A stretch of DNA of 64,000 nucleotides, taken from contig OW387138.1 of assembly GCA_936440205.1 (NCBI GenBank), positions 55,505,526-55,569,525 of the forward strand. Reading direction: 5' to 3'. The notes beneath the pieces were generated by a model. That model was not told where the DNA came from and made no database searches. It worked only from the letters and a program-made list of their open reading frames with translations. Positions 1 to 11,668 of the stretch are shown here, in pieces. A program made the translations under genes and the position numbers. Source of the stretch: Lepidonotus clava (taxonomy: Eukaryota; Annelida; Polychaeta; Phyllodocida; Polynoidae). Position 1 is the stretch's first letter. Each line of letters starts with the position of its first letter.

Positions 1-3000
1 GGCCCAGCCTTGCCGGACACACTACGCATACAACTGTGAGTTCTTTCTCGCTTATACGCCTACAGCCATGGTTTGGACCCGCCAAATGCAGGCGTCCTAT
101 GGCGAGGGCTTAACGGCGGCAGCCAAACAAATGGCCGCCAAGGACACCGAAGGGGACGGTCATTCGGTGGACACTGAGGTTAGTTTTCATGAACGCCACC
201 AGGCCAACACTGGCCAGTCACTGTACTTTGGCTCGCCACGAAACAAAGACAATGACGTTGAAACTCAGGACAATAGTAAGCGTATTCACGCAGTTGAGCA
301 GGCAGTATTGGACATGTCTAATAAGTTTGAATCGTTGTTAGTATCACTGGCAGGTAACACGGCTGACCCCGGCACACGAGGTGCCGGTGTGCATGAGGAC
401 CCCCCGCCCTCCTCCAGCCGCACCGCTCCAGTCACCACTATCCGGCACCAACCCGCGCCCGACAACCCCCGACTGGCTTCACACCAAGGACGGACACGGC
501 GCACCTCTCCCTGCTTCAAGCACTACATGCCCGGGATCCAGCAGCGGTACCGCGCACGGCGGACCTGCGAGGCCCGACTTCATACAGGAACAGCTAAGGA
601 AGGAGGAGTTTCTGGCAACCAGGAATGACGACAGTAAGGGCATTGTCACTGACATTTACGTGCGAAACCTGTCTCCTAAGCCATACATGTACCTTGACCG
701 CCCTGGCCTCACCACTGTCCGTAAGAAACTGGATGCTTGTCAGTCTATGACATATAACGAGTACACGTTAGCCTATATTAAAATGATGCGTGACCCCAGG
801 GCTAACCAGTCCCATTTACTCCACTTCCACCTTGAGCACTTGCAAAATATTGTGGAGGACGCAGCAAACAGGGATTGGGGCGCTACCCGAGCCTGGTCCC
901 AACATATCTTGGACAAGGTTGAGAGGGGCACTTTGGATTGGGCTGATGCTCAGGCCATCCAGATGGAACGCTTTAAGTTCGCCCTGAATGCACAAAAGCA
1001 TAGCCACCACCAGGGTGTTGGCTCAAGCAACGCATCCCATCCAAATGACAAAATTGAAGGGGACCCCTGCCGAGATTATAACACTGACAAGGGGTGCCCG
1101 CTGGGGAAACAACATGGGTCGGGCAATAATAAGTATGTCCATAGTTGTACCTATTGCTATGCTTGCACGGCACGCAGCAGCCAGCAGCCACGTCACTGTT
1201 TCCATGCCATCCAACACTGCAAACGTAGGGAGGTGGACTTGGGGATACCAGCCCTGCCCCAGCCACGTAACCCAAACTGGCAACAGGCGACTTCAAAAAA
1301 CGCCAGGTGAGCCTGGGGGAGGGTATAAACACCGCCCCCAGGCTCAAACTTCACATGCCTCCCGGCACTCGTGTATATCATGAAACTGAATGTAATTTTA
1401 ACCATGATGTAGTTCCTAGCACACACACAGGCGCAGACAACCAGCACACTCCCGCTGCCCAGGCTCCCGCTGGCCGCTCCGTACGCACAGACGCCGCGCC
1501 CCGCAACCCCGTCCACGGCCAAAGTGGACCCGCTGGCCAAACCACTGACGACACGGAGCCCTCATCATCCATCCCGACACAGGTGACTGACGTCTTCGTG
1601 GCGGGGTGCGGCCCGGGCGACCACTATAAGGTTGGTAATGTAGTCAGCGCTCACAACTTTGACGCTATTAGGGCTATGTGTGCTAGTGATAGAATCGACC
1701 ATGACATTGACCTTTCACCGTATGCCTACCAATTCCATAGGAAGGAAGTATGGCCCGACATGTGTATTCGGGGCCCCGGCGACGCTGCAGCCGCACACCT
1801 GGTCCCCATATACGAAGCGGTACGGGCCTCGGGGATTCCAAACTGTATGGGCGCCAGGCGTCCCATACCCAGCGCCCTTAATATCCCAGCATGGCAGCGT
1901 CTCATTGACCCCCACACGGATGAAGCAGAGCTGCTAGACTTTGTCCGTTTTGGCTTCCCGCTGGGATACATGGGTCCTATATCCCAATGTGTTGATACGT
2001 CTAACCACTCTAGTGCTGTTGATCACCCCATTCACGTTGCAGCTTTTCTGGAAGAGGAAATACGTCATGGCGCCATCATGGGCCCGTTCTTGGCCCCCCC
2101 TTTTGTACCATGGGCCCATGTGTCCCCATTGATGTCTAGACCCAAAGGTGACCCAAACAAACGCCATCTTTGCACAGGTCCTCGCAAATCTACCAACGGA
2201 CATTGTGGGAACGATGGTAAGGGCCGCACTGCTAATCATGTACTTTGGCGCTATGCGTCAGTCCGAGGTCCTTCCCCCATCAAGAACGGGGTTCGACCCC
2301 CTGCGCCACTTAACGCGGGCGGACGTCAGGATGGCCCATGGCCTTACCATAAACATCAAATGGGCCAAGAATCTCCAATATTACAACCAGAGGCGGTCGG
2401 TGGAAATACCAGCGACAGACAGTCCGACGACGTGTCCGGTGCGGGCAGTGAGGATGGCGTTGGCCGCCACCCCTTTGCTCCCACCGACAGCGCCGCTGTT
2501 GGTGTTCCCAGATATATTCCACCCCATCACGGCAGGCTTTGTCAGATCCGTGTGGGCAAGAGCACTGACAAAGACTGGCGCAGACCCGGCAAAATATGGC
2601 CTGCACTCGATAAGGAAGGCCGCGGCCACGGCAGCCTATCAGAAAGGCTGCACCGAACTAGAGGTCAAACGCCACGGCGGATGGGCCTCGAATGCAGACC
2701 GAGCTTATATCAAAACGAACAATACAAATAAAGTGCAAAACGCACTCAAGGACTCACTACATCACAATTTATCTTAAACGGTGCCCACCCTCCTCAATCC
2801 CTCTTCCAAATTTATCCCTGGCGGAGTTTGGCTATATCATAATACTTCATTACAATCTTATCATATATATTATCAATTCTTAAGTTATTTAACAATTATC
2901 TTAATAAAACTTCTTTTATGCCAACTCATGCCTTATTAATTTACCATATCTTAGCCGGGGAAAGGGTAATGGTGGGGTAATGCCTGTAGAGGGCACTACT

Positions 3001-3338
3001 GATCATTGCCTCCCTGGCGGATTTTATCCATTATATCTTACCCTCCTAATACCTCCACCTGGTGTTATGCACCACATCCCTTACTATATAAATAAAACCC
3101 AACCCGCACTCGGCCACTTTCACCCTGGTCGCTGCGCCGTAATCTCCTCTCAACCCACCCACCCGCACCTATTTTATCATATATCAATACTCCATTGTCT
3201 ATATCATAATACTTCATTACAATCTTATCATATATATTATCAATTCTTGAATTATTTAACAATTATCTTAATAAAACTTCTTTTATGCCAACTCATGCCT
3301 TATTAATTTACCATATCTTAGCCGGGGAAAGGGTAATG
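1..3338 (+). mobile_element. DIRS/Ngaro-group tyrosine-recombinase retrotransposon (fossil, 5' end outside window)
   Basis: Fossil of a retrotransposon that integrates with a tyrosine recombinase. Parts in order: a gag-like region at about 381-1310 ending in Cys/His knuckles (CRDYNTDKGC, then HSCTYCYAC); the front of a reverse transcriptase at about 1850-2150 (LNIPAWQRLIDPH, FGFPLGYMGPI, SPLMSRPKGD); a tyrosine recombinase at about 2148-2777 with the first catalytic Arg in FGAMRQSE, then HSIRKA, HGGWAS and AYI; then split terminal repeats. RNase H and most of the RT palm are not seen. The element is broken, with at least two breaks. Its GC-rich coding contrasts with the AT-rich LINE that follows directly. 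The repeat layout favours Ngaro over true DIRS1. Family assignment rests on motifs recalled from the group. Confidence 0.8.
2832..3338 (+). repeat. Split direct repeats B1-A2-B2 at the 3' end of the Ngaro-type fossil
   Basis: A 140-bp block at 2832-2971 recurs at 3199-3338 with only about two differences. The two copies flank a 227-bp unit (2972-3198) that contains a TATA-like CTATATAAATAAA. This B1-A2-B2 order is the end layout known for Ngaro/PAT elements, whose A1 copy would lie 5' of the window. Each B copy holds AATAAA, a plausible polyadenylation signal. The near identity of B1 and B2 suggests a fairly young insertion. Confidence 0.75.
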
Positions 3339-5151
3339 AGATCAGAATTCGTCAAACCCTAAGAAATTTTGGAGAAATATCAAGTATGTACTACCCAATC
3401 ATAAACAGTCTACTTGTATAGCTCTGGAAGATACCAATGGTAATGATGTAGCTACTGAGAGTGTAGCTGATTATATAAACAAGTTTTTTACATCAATAGG
3501 TTCCTCTTTATCAAGAAATGATGCAGAAGAATTTGTTTCAGTAGATACTGACAAATTAAGCTAACTTACCTTTGAAGATATTACGTTGGAACAAGTATAA
3601 CAAATTGACATAACTAAAGCATTGGGGGTTAAAAATCTATCAACCCGTGTTTTAAAAGATGTATTTCCAGAGCAATTACTGCATATTTTTAACCAATCAT
3701 TAAGGACAAAAAGATACCCTGATTTATGGAAAATAGCTACAGTTACCCCTATACCAAAAGAAGGTAACCTTAGAGATGTGAATAATTACAGACCAATATC
3801 AATATTACCATTGCCAGGCAGATTGTTGGAGAAATAAGTCTACAACAAATTAATTCATTATTTGGAAATAAATAACTTACTGGATGATAACCAATATGGT
3901 TTTCGTTCTGACCATTCAACAACATCAGCTGTTTTTAAATTATGTGATAATATAAATAAAAGTATGATGGTTAAACAGGATACAATAGCAATTTTCGTCG
4001 ATTTTAAAAAAGCTTTTGATACTATTAATCATAAAATATTAATTAAAAAATTGCCTAAACTAGGCACGAAAAATGATGTTGTGGAATGGATTTCCAACTA
4101 TATTTCCAACAGACAACAATGCACAATAGCAAATGGTATTATTTCCAGATTATTGCCTATTACATGTGGTGTTCCACAGGGATCTACTTTAGGTCCACTC
4201 CTCTTCCTTATTTATATCAATGACTTATACGACTTGCCCTGAATAACTGTCAATATCTATTGTTTGCGGATGATAGATGTGGTTGACACATATAAATATC
4301 TGGGTATTACTTTAGATACTAACTTGAACTTTAAACAGCACATAAACACGGTTATTAAAACCACTACATACAAATTATCAATCCTTAAGAAAATAAGAAA
4401 ATATTTGACTGACAGTGCTAGTTTAGCAATATACAAAACAATGAGTCTTCCCCACTTTGATTATGGTGACTTCATATATACAGCCTCCACCCAGGAAATG
4501 TTGCAAAAGCTGCAGGTCATTCAAAATAAATGTATCAAGACATGCTTACAATTACCTTTAGATACTGATACTAACTATATTCATAATGTAATCAATATAT
4601 CAAAGCTTGAGGATAGAAGAGATACTCATCTATTGAATCATATGTATAGTTTAAAGGATGACCCTGAGTATACTGATACAAGGGATATTCCTACAAGACA
4701 GCATGTAACAATATCTTTTAAGGTGCCTTTTACTGACAAGGAAAATTTACAAAGAAGTTCAGGAGTGAGAGGAGCTACCAAATGGAATGCACTACCAAGA
4801 CTAGTTAGATGTCTACCGACAAAAACAGAATTTAAAAGCTATACAAAAGCCTTATTTACTAATTTACATTACTGATTGTGGATAATATGCAGGTGATCTT
4901 CCTTTAACTATGCTGAAACCCCTTAAGTTGCCTCAAAACTGGAGATATTGATTGTTTCTTTTTTCTACTCATAGATTATAATTTTATATTGTATATATCA
5001 GTTATGAAAGTACCTTCATAAATAACTGTCATAATTACTTATTCCCAGAGTGTAACTGCCTGCTGGGAGGCAATGAAAACCGGGCAAATTTGCCTGAAGA
5101 CCCTCTCAGGATAAATAAACTGAATCAAAAAAAAATAAAAAAATGTCACCA
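3339..5151 (+). mobile_element. LINE A: CR1/L2-type ORF2 fragment with 3' UTR and A-rich tail
   Basis: 5'-truncated LINE. Reading starts in the linker before RT (NPKKFWRNIKYVLPN at about 3353) and passes through YRPISILPLPG, FVDFKKAFDTINHKIL (about 4000) and TCGVPQGSTLGPLLF (about 4160) to FADD (about 4265). There the sequence jumps straight to DTYKYLGITLDTNL, so a stretch behind the catalytic FADD is deleted. In-frame stops lie near 3561, 3598, 3835 and 4240. The ORF2 C terminus ends at 4875 (KALFTNLHY). A 250-bp 3' UTR holds AATAAACTG and ends in an A-rich tail at 5127-5151. The Ngaro-type repeats abut its 5' side, so the two insertions touch. Confidence 0.88.
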
Positions 5152-5519
5152 TATTCATTTTCAAGATAAGTGGGTGTGTGAAAATGAGGTTTTACTATGG
5201 GTTTCTATGGGAAAACACTAGTTCTTCATCTCATGAAAAATTTAACCAGAGTATATTAATCAAACATGGTTGAATATCTTCTATGGACCTTTCGCAATAT
5301 ATTTCAGCAAAGAAAAGTGGGGGTCACCATTGCAATTAAAGAGCTACAGCCCTTAGAAACAGAAATATATGCCATTTCCTGTATATTCCTATGTAATCAA
5401 ATCCCCCGTAAATCTCCTGTTAACCCATTTTCTGTTAAAATCTAATAGGAAAAGTTTCAATTTCTTTGGAAATAAAATATATTTTATACACAAATAGAAT
5501 TTCAAGCTCCTAAGATTTT
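5152..5519. other. AT-rich spacer, no gene seen
   Basis: About 370 bp between the A-tail of LINE A and the next LINE fragment. No ORF, RNA gene or repeat arm was recognised. Confidence 0.5.
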
Positions 5520-6190
5520 CACACCATGTGGCGTGGGTGTGGCCAATCCCAAATCCCTTTAATCGATCTAATGCTAGTCAACTCAACAAATTACAGAGAT
5601 TACAGAACAGGGGACTACAAATTTGTTTTAACACTCAACAATTTACACCATCTGATATTTTACATGTAAATGCTCATCTGGCATATCTCTATAAGAGAAG
5701 AATTGTACATACATTGAATTTTATGTATAAACAACAAACCAACCCTGAAATTGTAGATAACAGAGAGATCTTTACAAGAAGAAGGGCTCTTGTATTTTTC
5801 AAACAAAAAAATCGACTTGTGAATGTATAAGAAGAATATATTTTACAATGGTGCACTATCATGGAATCATTTACCTGTTAAGACAAGAAACTTGGCTACA
5901 TATGCTATATTTAAAACACATTTGAAAATATGGATGCTCGAGAATTAATTTTTCTGAGCCACATGGGCTTATAGTTTCTTCAAAACAAAGATTCTGATGC
6001 AAACATATAATTGATAGATAGCAGGTTGGAATGTGAGGAGCATATTGACCACTAGATATATTGCAAGACGTATACCAGGATGTATATGTACTGTGAAAAC
6101 ATTGTATTAGTTTAAGTTACGCTGGACCTAACAGAATACTGATTACTTCGAGTTAGGTCAGGATAATAATAATAATAATAATAAAAAAAA
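5520..6190 (+). mobile_element. LINE D: 3' end of a CR1/L2-type LINE with (AAT)n A-rich tail
   Basis: Only the end of ORF2 and the 3' UTR remain. The protein reads LNKLQRLQNRGLQICF (about 5580), RRIVHTLNFMYKQQ and RRRALVFF, the usual tail of CR1/L2/Jockey-like ORF2 after the thumb domain. A stop at 5828 and a shifted frame follow (YNGALSWNHLPVKTRN at about 5855). The 3' UTR ends in an (AAT)n run and A10 at about 6167-6190, the microsatellite-type tail seen in these clades. A similar ORF2 tail lies at 36070-36365. Confidence 0.8.
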
Positions 6191-6191
6191 A

Positions 6192-8397
6192 ATATTTATG
6201 AGAGCCATTGGCGGGTACACATGTACAAAGCAACAAAAGGACAGAGGAGGGTCATTGGCGAGCTGATAGTAGTACCAGGTCAGTGTGGAGAGAAAAGCTT
6301 GCTCACTCCCCAAAGACTAATTATTGAAGTTTATTATTTTTCAAAAGGGTTTCGACCTCTCTTTTAAAGTCAGCTTTATGTTTGAGTAGGGGGAATTTTT
6401 AATTATGCTATTTCGAGGGACAGGGAGCATGATTTTCCAACCATCGTTATGCCTAGTGACCCTATCATGTGCAACCACATCCACTCTCTGCGCGATAAAA
6501 CTTTCCAGGTTTGGGTAAGTCGTTTTACATGTAGCAGGTCATGGAGGTCAGCAACATGATATTCTCGTGGTTCCTTAATCCCTAGACAAAGTCTAATAGC
6601 TCTATTTTGTTGAACTTGAAGACCTTCCAAGATATAAGGGGGTATGGAGGTCAGGAAAACAGAACCATAATCTAACACTCCCAGAAACATACTGTTCAGT
6701 ATGGCTGTTGTGGCATTTGTGGTTATATATGGCCTGAGTAGTTTCAGTAAGTGGAATTTATGTGTACCAAGTTTCATAGTGTTATAGTAATGTTTTTTCA
6801 TATTGATACAATTATCGAGTTCAACACCTAGATACTTAAAACGATATTCTTTGTGAAGAGGTGTGTCATCTAGAAAACAGGGTTGTGTTGAAAGGCCAAT
6901 TCAAATACTGTGTGATCTAAGAAGGTTGAAAAATCTGACTTTTGGTTTTACTTTTATTTATAGCAAGTCTGTATTGTCTAATCCAGTCAAAGATACTTAC
7001 GAGATCATTTTGCAAAAGTTTATGTGAGTTCTGTTTCCCATCACCCCCTAGCCGCCGAAAAAGTACAATATCATCTGGATACAAGTAGATATTACTGTTC
7101 GACACCTAGTTTACTAAATCATTAATATAAAGGATAAAATAGAGAGGTCCTAGCACACTGCCTTGCGGGACACCACATGGGACAGTTCTACTCACAGAGG
7201 TGTGATATTGATAAAAGTGGTCTGCACCCTGTCTTTCAGATAGTCTGTTACCCATCTCAGTGACCTTTCCCCAAAATTTAAGTTTTCCATTTTTCTAATT
7301 AAAATATCACAATCCACAGTATCGAAAACCTTTTTGAAGTCAATATACACTGCTTCCACATGATCACCAACAATTAAAATTTTGCAGAGGTCTGAAGTGT
7401 AATAGAAAATTGCATCAGTTGTAGAGAGCCCCTTTCTACGCTAGGTGTTCAAAGATTTTTCCTGGTAAGGGTAATAAATATATAGGTCTGATATTTCCAG
7501 GGTCTGCTGGACTAGCAGTCTTGGGGATGGGCACCACTGTTGCCACCTTCCACCCTCTGGGATATGACAATGTTATTAATGAGCGGTTAAACAGGCTAAG
7601 TAGGAGGTCAGGGCGACCATTAAAGAAAATCTTCCAAATTGGCGTTGATATGAGCGGGATACCAGATGATTTATGAATTGAGAATTATAGAGTAGGTATG
7701 TACAATCAACTATATGTCGTTTTAAATCAAATTTAGATAGGGTATTTTTCAATTCTTTACACTTAGGTGAGCCCGATTTATTAATGTCAATATTAAAATC
7801 ACCACTAAGAATAATATAGGAATTTCCTATCTCAGACAAACTATTGATACACAAACTGAGTATATTTACAAAATTCTCAATACGGGGGTCTATAAATAGA
7901 GATCACATAATATGGCCGCGTACAAGTTATGAGCATTTTTGTCACAAAAAGTTCAACATCAGCGTTACATATCTTTGAAGTGATCACCCACCATTGGCTT
8001 AACATCTAGGTTTGCTTTAAAATATACTATAATGCCACCTCCATGTTTTACATATCCCTGGTGATTAAGAGTAGTATGGTCCTGCCTCAAGAATTTATAG
8101 TCTTCTATATACAATAAGTTATCTGGTAGAGTTTCAGTAAGCCAAGATTCATTTACAGATATAATATCAAAATTCTCAATTAATCGCCTGGGCTCTAAAA
8201 GAATCACATTTATTCCAAATACTTCTGTCATTCCAGAAGGCTATCTTGATACCTTTGGTAATCATGATAGTGGACAGGGATGGAAAAAGGTGAGATGTGA
8301 CGAAGTGAGTCCCTTTCCTCCAAATAAATGGTAAGGGAGTAAGATGAATTGTTAGCATGATTGTCAAGGAATAAGAATGAAAGTATGGCTTAAACAT
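6192..8397 (-). mobile_element. LINE C: degraded EN-RT LINE, minus strand
   Basis: Runs from the endonuclease start (KGIKIAFWNDRSIWNK at about 8260) through IISVNESWL (8150), HGGGIIVYF (8030), GDFNID (7800), an RT with PCGVPQGSVLGPLYF (about 7160), a catalytic box read as YPDD (about 7085) instead of YADD, and the C-terminal helix LDYGSVFLTS plus LQVQQNRAIRLCLG (6600). Several frameshifts and stops break it, and the piece between endonuclease and RT is shortened. Its 3' side meets the tail of LINE D head to head. Old copy. Confidence 0.82.
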
Positions 8398-8757
8398 GAC
8401 TATTATTATATAATAAGGCTTATAAAATAACCAGTCAAAAGTCTCAGATCCGCAGTTGGGTTATAAGTCTACTGATTTGGGATCAGCATTAATACAAGTG
8501 AACTTCCGATAAACTCTTCTAGTTTCATGCAGAACATACTTGTTGTAAACAGATAAATTACAAAAGGACATAAAGCATCAGGTACATCGCAGATCAGTAT
8601 ACTGGTTTATACCTAGGGGTAGTTTTGCAATGTCACATTTCATGTGAGTTACGTAAATAGAGATGGTTAATTTCTTATCACATATCACGAGGTGCCTCAT
8701 CCGTAAATCCGTTTTGAGGCACATGCGTAGAAGTATAATAATTATGTGCATTTATGG
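8398..8757. other. Spacer, no gene seen
   Basis: AT-rich sequence between LINE C and the LTR pair. Nothing recognisable on either strand. Confidence 0.45.
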
Positions 8758-9615
8758 TGCACAAAAGTCATTGTGCATATAAGGTATTCATGAAGTTATT
8801 TTGTGTGAAATATATTGAACGCTAGTGGTTGTTTATGGGTGTTATTTAAATATGGGGAAACTACAGTTAATCGTTACTCAAGACTGCCTAGTATCGTCTC
8901 AGTTAATGTCACTAGTCAAGTGGTAGACTACATCCGTGAAATGGGCGTTCATATCCACAACACGAATCTTGCTTGGCGGAGAGGAAGTTTACTGGTGTTT
9001 AATCCAAGGCATATAATGTCTGGTGCATTATAGCCTAAGTATCCAACCCTCTTTCAACACTGCCCAAGGTTAGCTTCGTCCTCCGTGTCCGCTTGTCTTA
9101 GTGCAGCAGCACAATGATAAACTCCTATCCAAGTCACCCGATGTCTGCATACATGGCTAAAACCAAACCCCGAATCGTATAGATTCGTATTGATCCAAAC
9201 AGGTAGTGTTCTCTCGCTTCGTTTGCTGGCTCAACCCCTTATATATGCTATCCACTTATTGATTTTACCCAGGCAGCACTACTTACTGGGAGATGCTTTG
9301 CGCCTGCCATGGTTATACAGGTATATCGCCTACCAACAGCGTCTGCCATTCTCATACTTATATAATTTCGAATATAATTTACAATTCCTTTATAATTTCC
9401 TTCTCATCTGGTGACCTCTGTCTCTCATCTGAATTCTCATTCACAAAGCAGAATATATTTCACACAAAAGAACTTCACTAACACCCTATATGCACAACAA
9501 CTTTTGTGCAATATTCTGTTTACGAATGAGAATTCAAATGAGAGACAGAAGTCACCAGATGAGAGGGAAATTATATTATGTAGTATAATTCTCTCTGCTG
9601 AAGAGCACATTTAAT
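8758..9615 (+). mobile_element. Outer solo-LTR fragment, split by an inner LTR (fossil)
   Basis: The head of an LTR (TGCACAAAAG at 8758, running to 8815) resumes at 9511 with the LTR's own next segment (about 9511-9580, including TCACCAGATGAG), so the copy is interrupted by the inner LTR at 8816-9510. The 9511-9580 segment is mirrored by 9390-9456 of the inner copy, which creates a palindrome around 9485. The right end is not resolved. Confidence 0.65.
8816..9510 (-). mobile_element. Inner solo LTR, minus strand, 4-bp target duplication ATAT (fossil)
   Basis: 695 bp, beginning TGAACGCT on the plus strand (the reverse of an LTR end AGCGTTCA) and ending TTGTGCA. It is flanked by ATAT at 8812-8815 and 9511-9514. 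It belongs to the family also seen at 34135, 42087, 47077, 49048 and 60635. The TG...CA ends with 4-bp duplications fit an LTR retrotransposon of the Ty3/gypsy or BEL kind. No internal coding region remains, which is expected after recombination between two LTRs. Confidence 0.78.
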
Positions 9616-10054
9616 CTCTTACTATGTCTATTTGTTAGTGGAAAATTACTTGATGTATCTATGTAATAATGATTTGAATTTCAAACAAGGAAATCTATCT
9701 AAAAATCTTAACTTTGATATTTGTGGTTAATTATATCATCGTGTATAGTCTTCAGATGAAAGTAGAATTAGCTCTTAATGTAAACATTCATGCCAATCCG
9801 GGCCTCTTATGCCTGGTCCCCAATTCGGCGATTAAATTGTTTTTTTTACGCTGGCGACTAACTTTCTTTGTCGTTGACCAATTATAGCTGACAACGGTCT
9901 GGCAGGTAATTAGTTTGGGATTGTACTCCTTAGTCGGCGGGCGACTAACTTGGTCCCTCTCATTTTGTGTCCTAACCTGAGCGACCAAAGTTATTAATAT
10001 CCGTCATGGCGACAAAGGGCATTAGTTTCACTTGATTGTCCATGGGTTGCAAAG
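9616..10054. other. Spacer, no gene seen
   Basis: Holds two copies of GGCGACTAACTT (about 9853 and 9941), possibly subterminal repeats of the Harbinger element that follows. No coding region recognised. Confidence 0.35.
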
Positions 10055-11310
10055 GTGCAACCCTTTCCTTTTTCTCCAGTCTTTGAGAGGAGCAAGGTGG
10101 ATTCAGTCTCTCTGGAGTTTGTCACCACGTTTTTCTTGTTGGAGGAGGACAACAAAGATTTTTCCAAGACTCCAAAAAAGAAAAGGAAGCCCCTGGTGAT
10201 TGGGGAGAGGCCTTGGCTGTCTCCGCTTATTGAAAATGTGACGGCTGTGAAAATGTATACACCCTGATGAACCTATTGCGTGAGGTATGAATACATTAAA
10301 ACGAAACATGTTGTTGTTTTTATATTAGTGCATCAATATATACATATTCAAAAACAGTACTAAACCTTTGTGAATCTTCAAACATTGTATTTATATACTC
10401 GTCTGCTGTAATGTATTCAGGTATATGTAATGTCTGTGTGATGCTATGTGTAAATGAAATATAATTACACTAATAAAAATTTCATTCATATATAGACATC
10501 ATTTTATCTTTTTTATAGTTGGAGGACACTGCCGAGTTACGATGCATGATGTGTATTGACGAGGCAATGTATGACTTTCTTCTGAGCAAGGTTAGACCAT
10601 TCATCAAGAAGAACAATTGTATTAGGGTACTTGATGGGAAGCACATCATTATCCGCGAGCCTAACAATTCTTGGTCGACCTTCTTTAATTAAAAATACTT
10701 CAATAGTATAGTATTAATGGCTCTTGTTGATGTCATCTACGAGTTCCTGTATGGGGATGTGGGTACTGAGGGAAGGCAATCTGATGGGGGCATTTGGTCC
10801 AACAGCTCCCTTGTGTAGGGCATAGAAGATGGAGACACTAATCTCCCAGGTCCCCATCCCCTGCCAGGTTCCGACATCACTACCTAGATGGTGATAGTGG
10901 GAGACGACGTCTTTGTGTCATCCCACATCTCGTGAAACCATTCAGCCATTGATGTCTAGATAAAGACGAGCGTATCTTCAATTACCGTCTAAGTCGGGCT
11001 AGGCGTGTGGCATAAAATGCTTTTGGTATCATGGCCAGTAGATTCAAGTCCAGATTGTGTCACAGACATGGTTCTGGCTTGTTGCTGCTTGCACAACATG
11101 TTGCGACAGTGGTGCCCTACCTACTCCCGGGTTCTATCAACAGTGAGGACTTGTGGGCTTTGAACCGGCGAAGTGGAAGAACACGGACGACTACTCAAAA
11201 GCACAACGCAAACACCTTAAGATCTACTTCATTTCACCTGAAGGTTCTGTGCCATGGCAGCAACGAGCTGTGCAGGAGTATTAAAGGTAATGTTGTTGAT
11301 AAAAATTAAC
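10055..11310 (+). pseudogene. PIF/Harbinger transposase, decayed
   Basis: First exon-like part at about 10085-10240 has an NLS (PKKKRKP) and RPWLSPLIE. A second part after TTTTATAG at about 10520 reads LEDTAELRCMMCIDEAM and LLSKVRPFIKK, then jumps to VLDGKHIIIREPNNS (first catalytic Asp), LMALVDVIYEFLYGDVG, PLPGSD, VIVGDDVF (second Asp) and FNYRLSRARRV. The third acidic residue, expected as Glu in V.ENAFGIMASRF, is a TAA at about 11014. Roughly 100 residues are missing between RPFIKK and DGKH, with several further stops. Harbinger transposases cut and paste DNA with a DDE triad and usually need a second Myb/MADF-like protein; the convergent ORF at 11669-13130 is a candidate partner. Confidence 0.85.
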
Positions 11311-11668
11311 AGACACATGAAAACAGTTTAATCTTTCATCATATCAAGACAATTTAAATAAAAAAAAACAATTCCGAAAATTTCAATTTTATAAATTGAA
11401 AATGGTCACCTAGACAAAAACCTATGTAGAAATAGTTACTACATTGTCGGAAGACAAACAAGTAATTACCTATATTCAATTTAATCAGAACAACAGATGT
11501 TTACCCACTTATGGTGTTAGGTGTCATCGGCAAGGTTACAGTGACTCAGAGAAAAGACAAAGGTATAGATAACTATAATGTACTTAAACATTAATGTTGC
11601 ATAAATGTAGTCATGTAGGCAACATTTTTTCAAATAGAAATTTGTATTACGACATTCATATAATAAAA

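Noticed and set aside
32-2739. Minus-strand ORFs within the first 2.7 kb
   Set aside because: Antisense shadows of GC-rich gag and recombinase regions.
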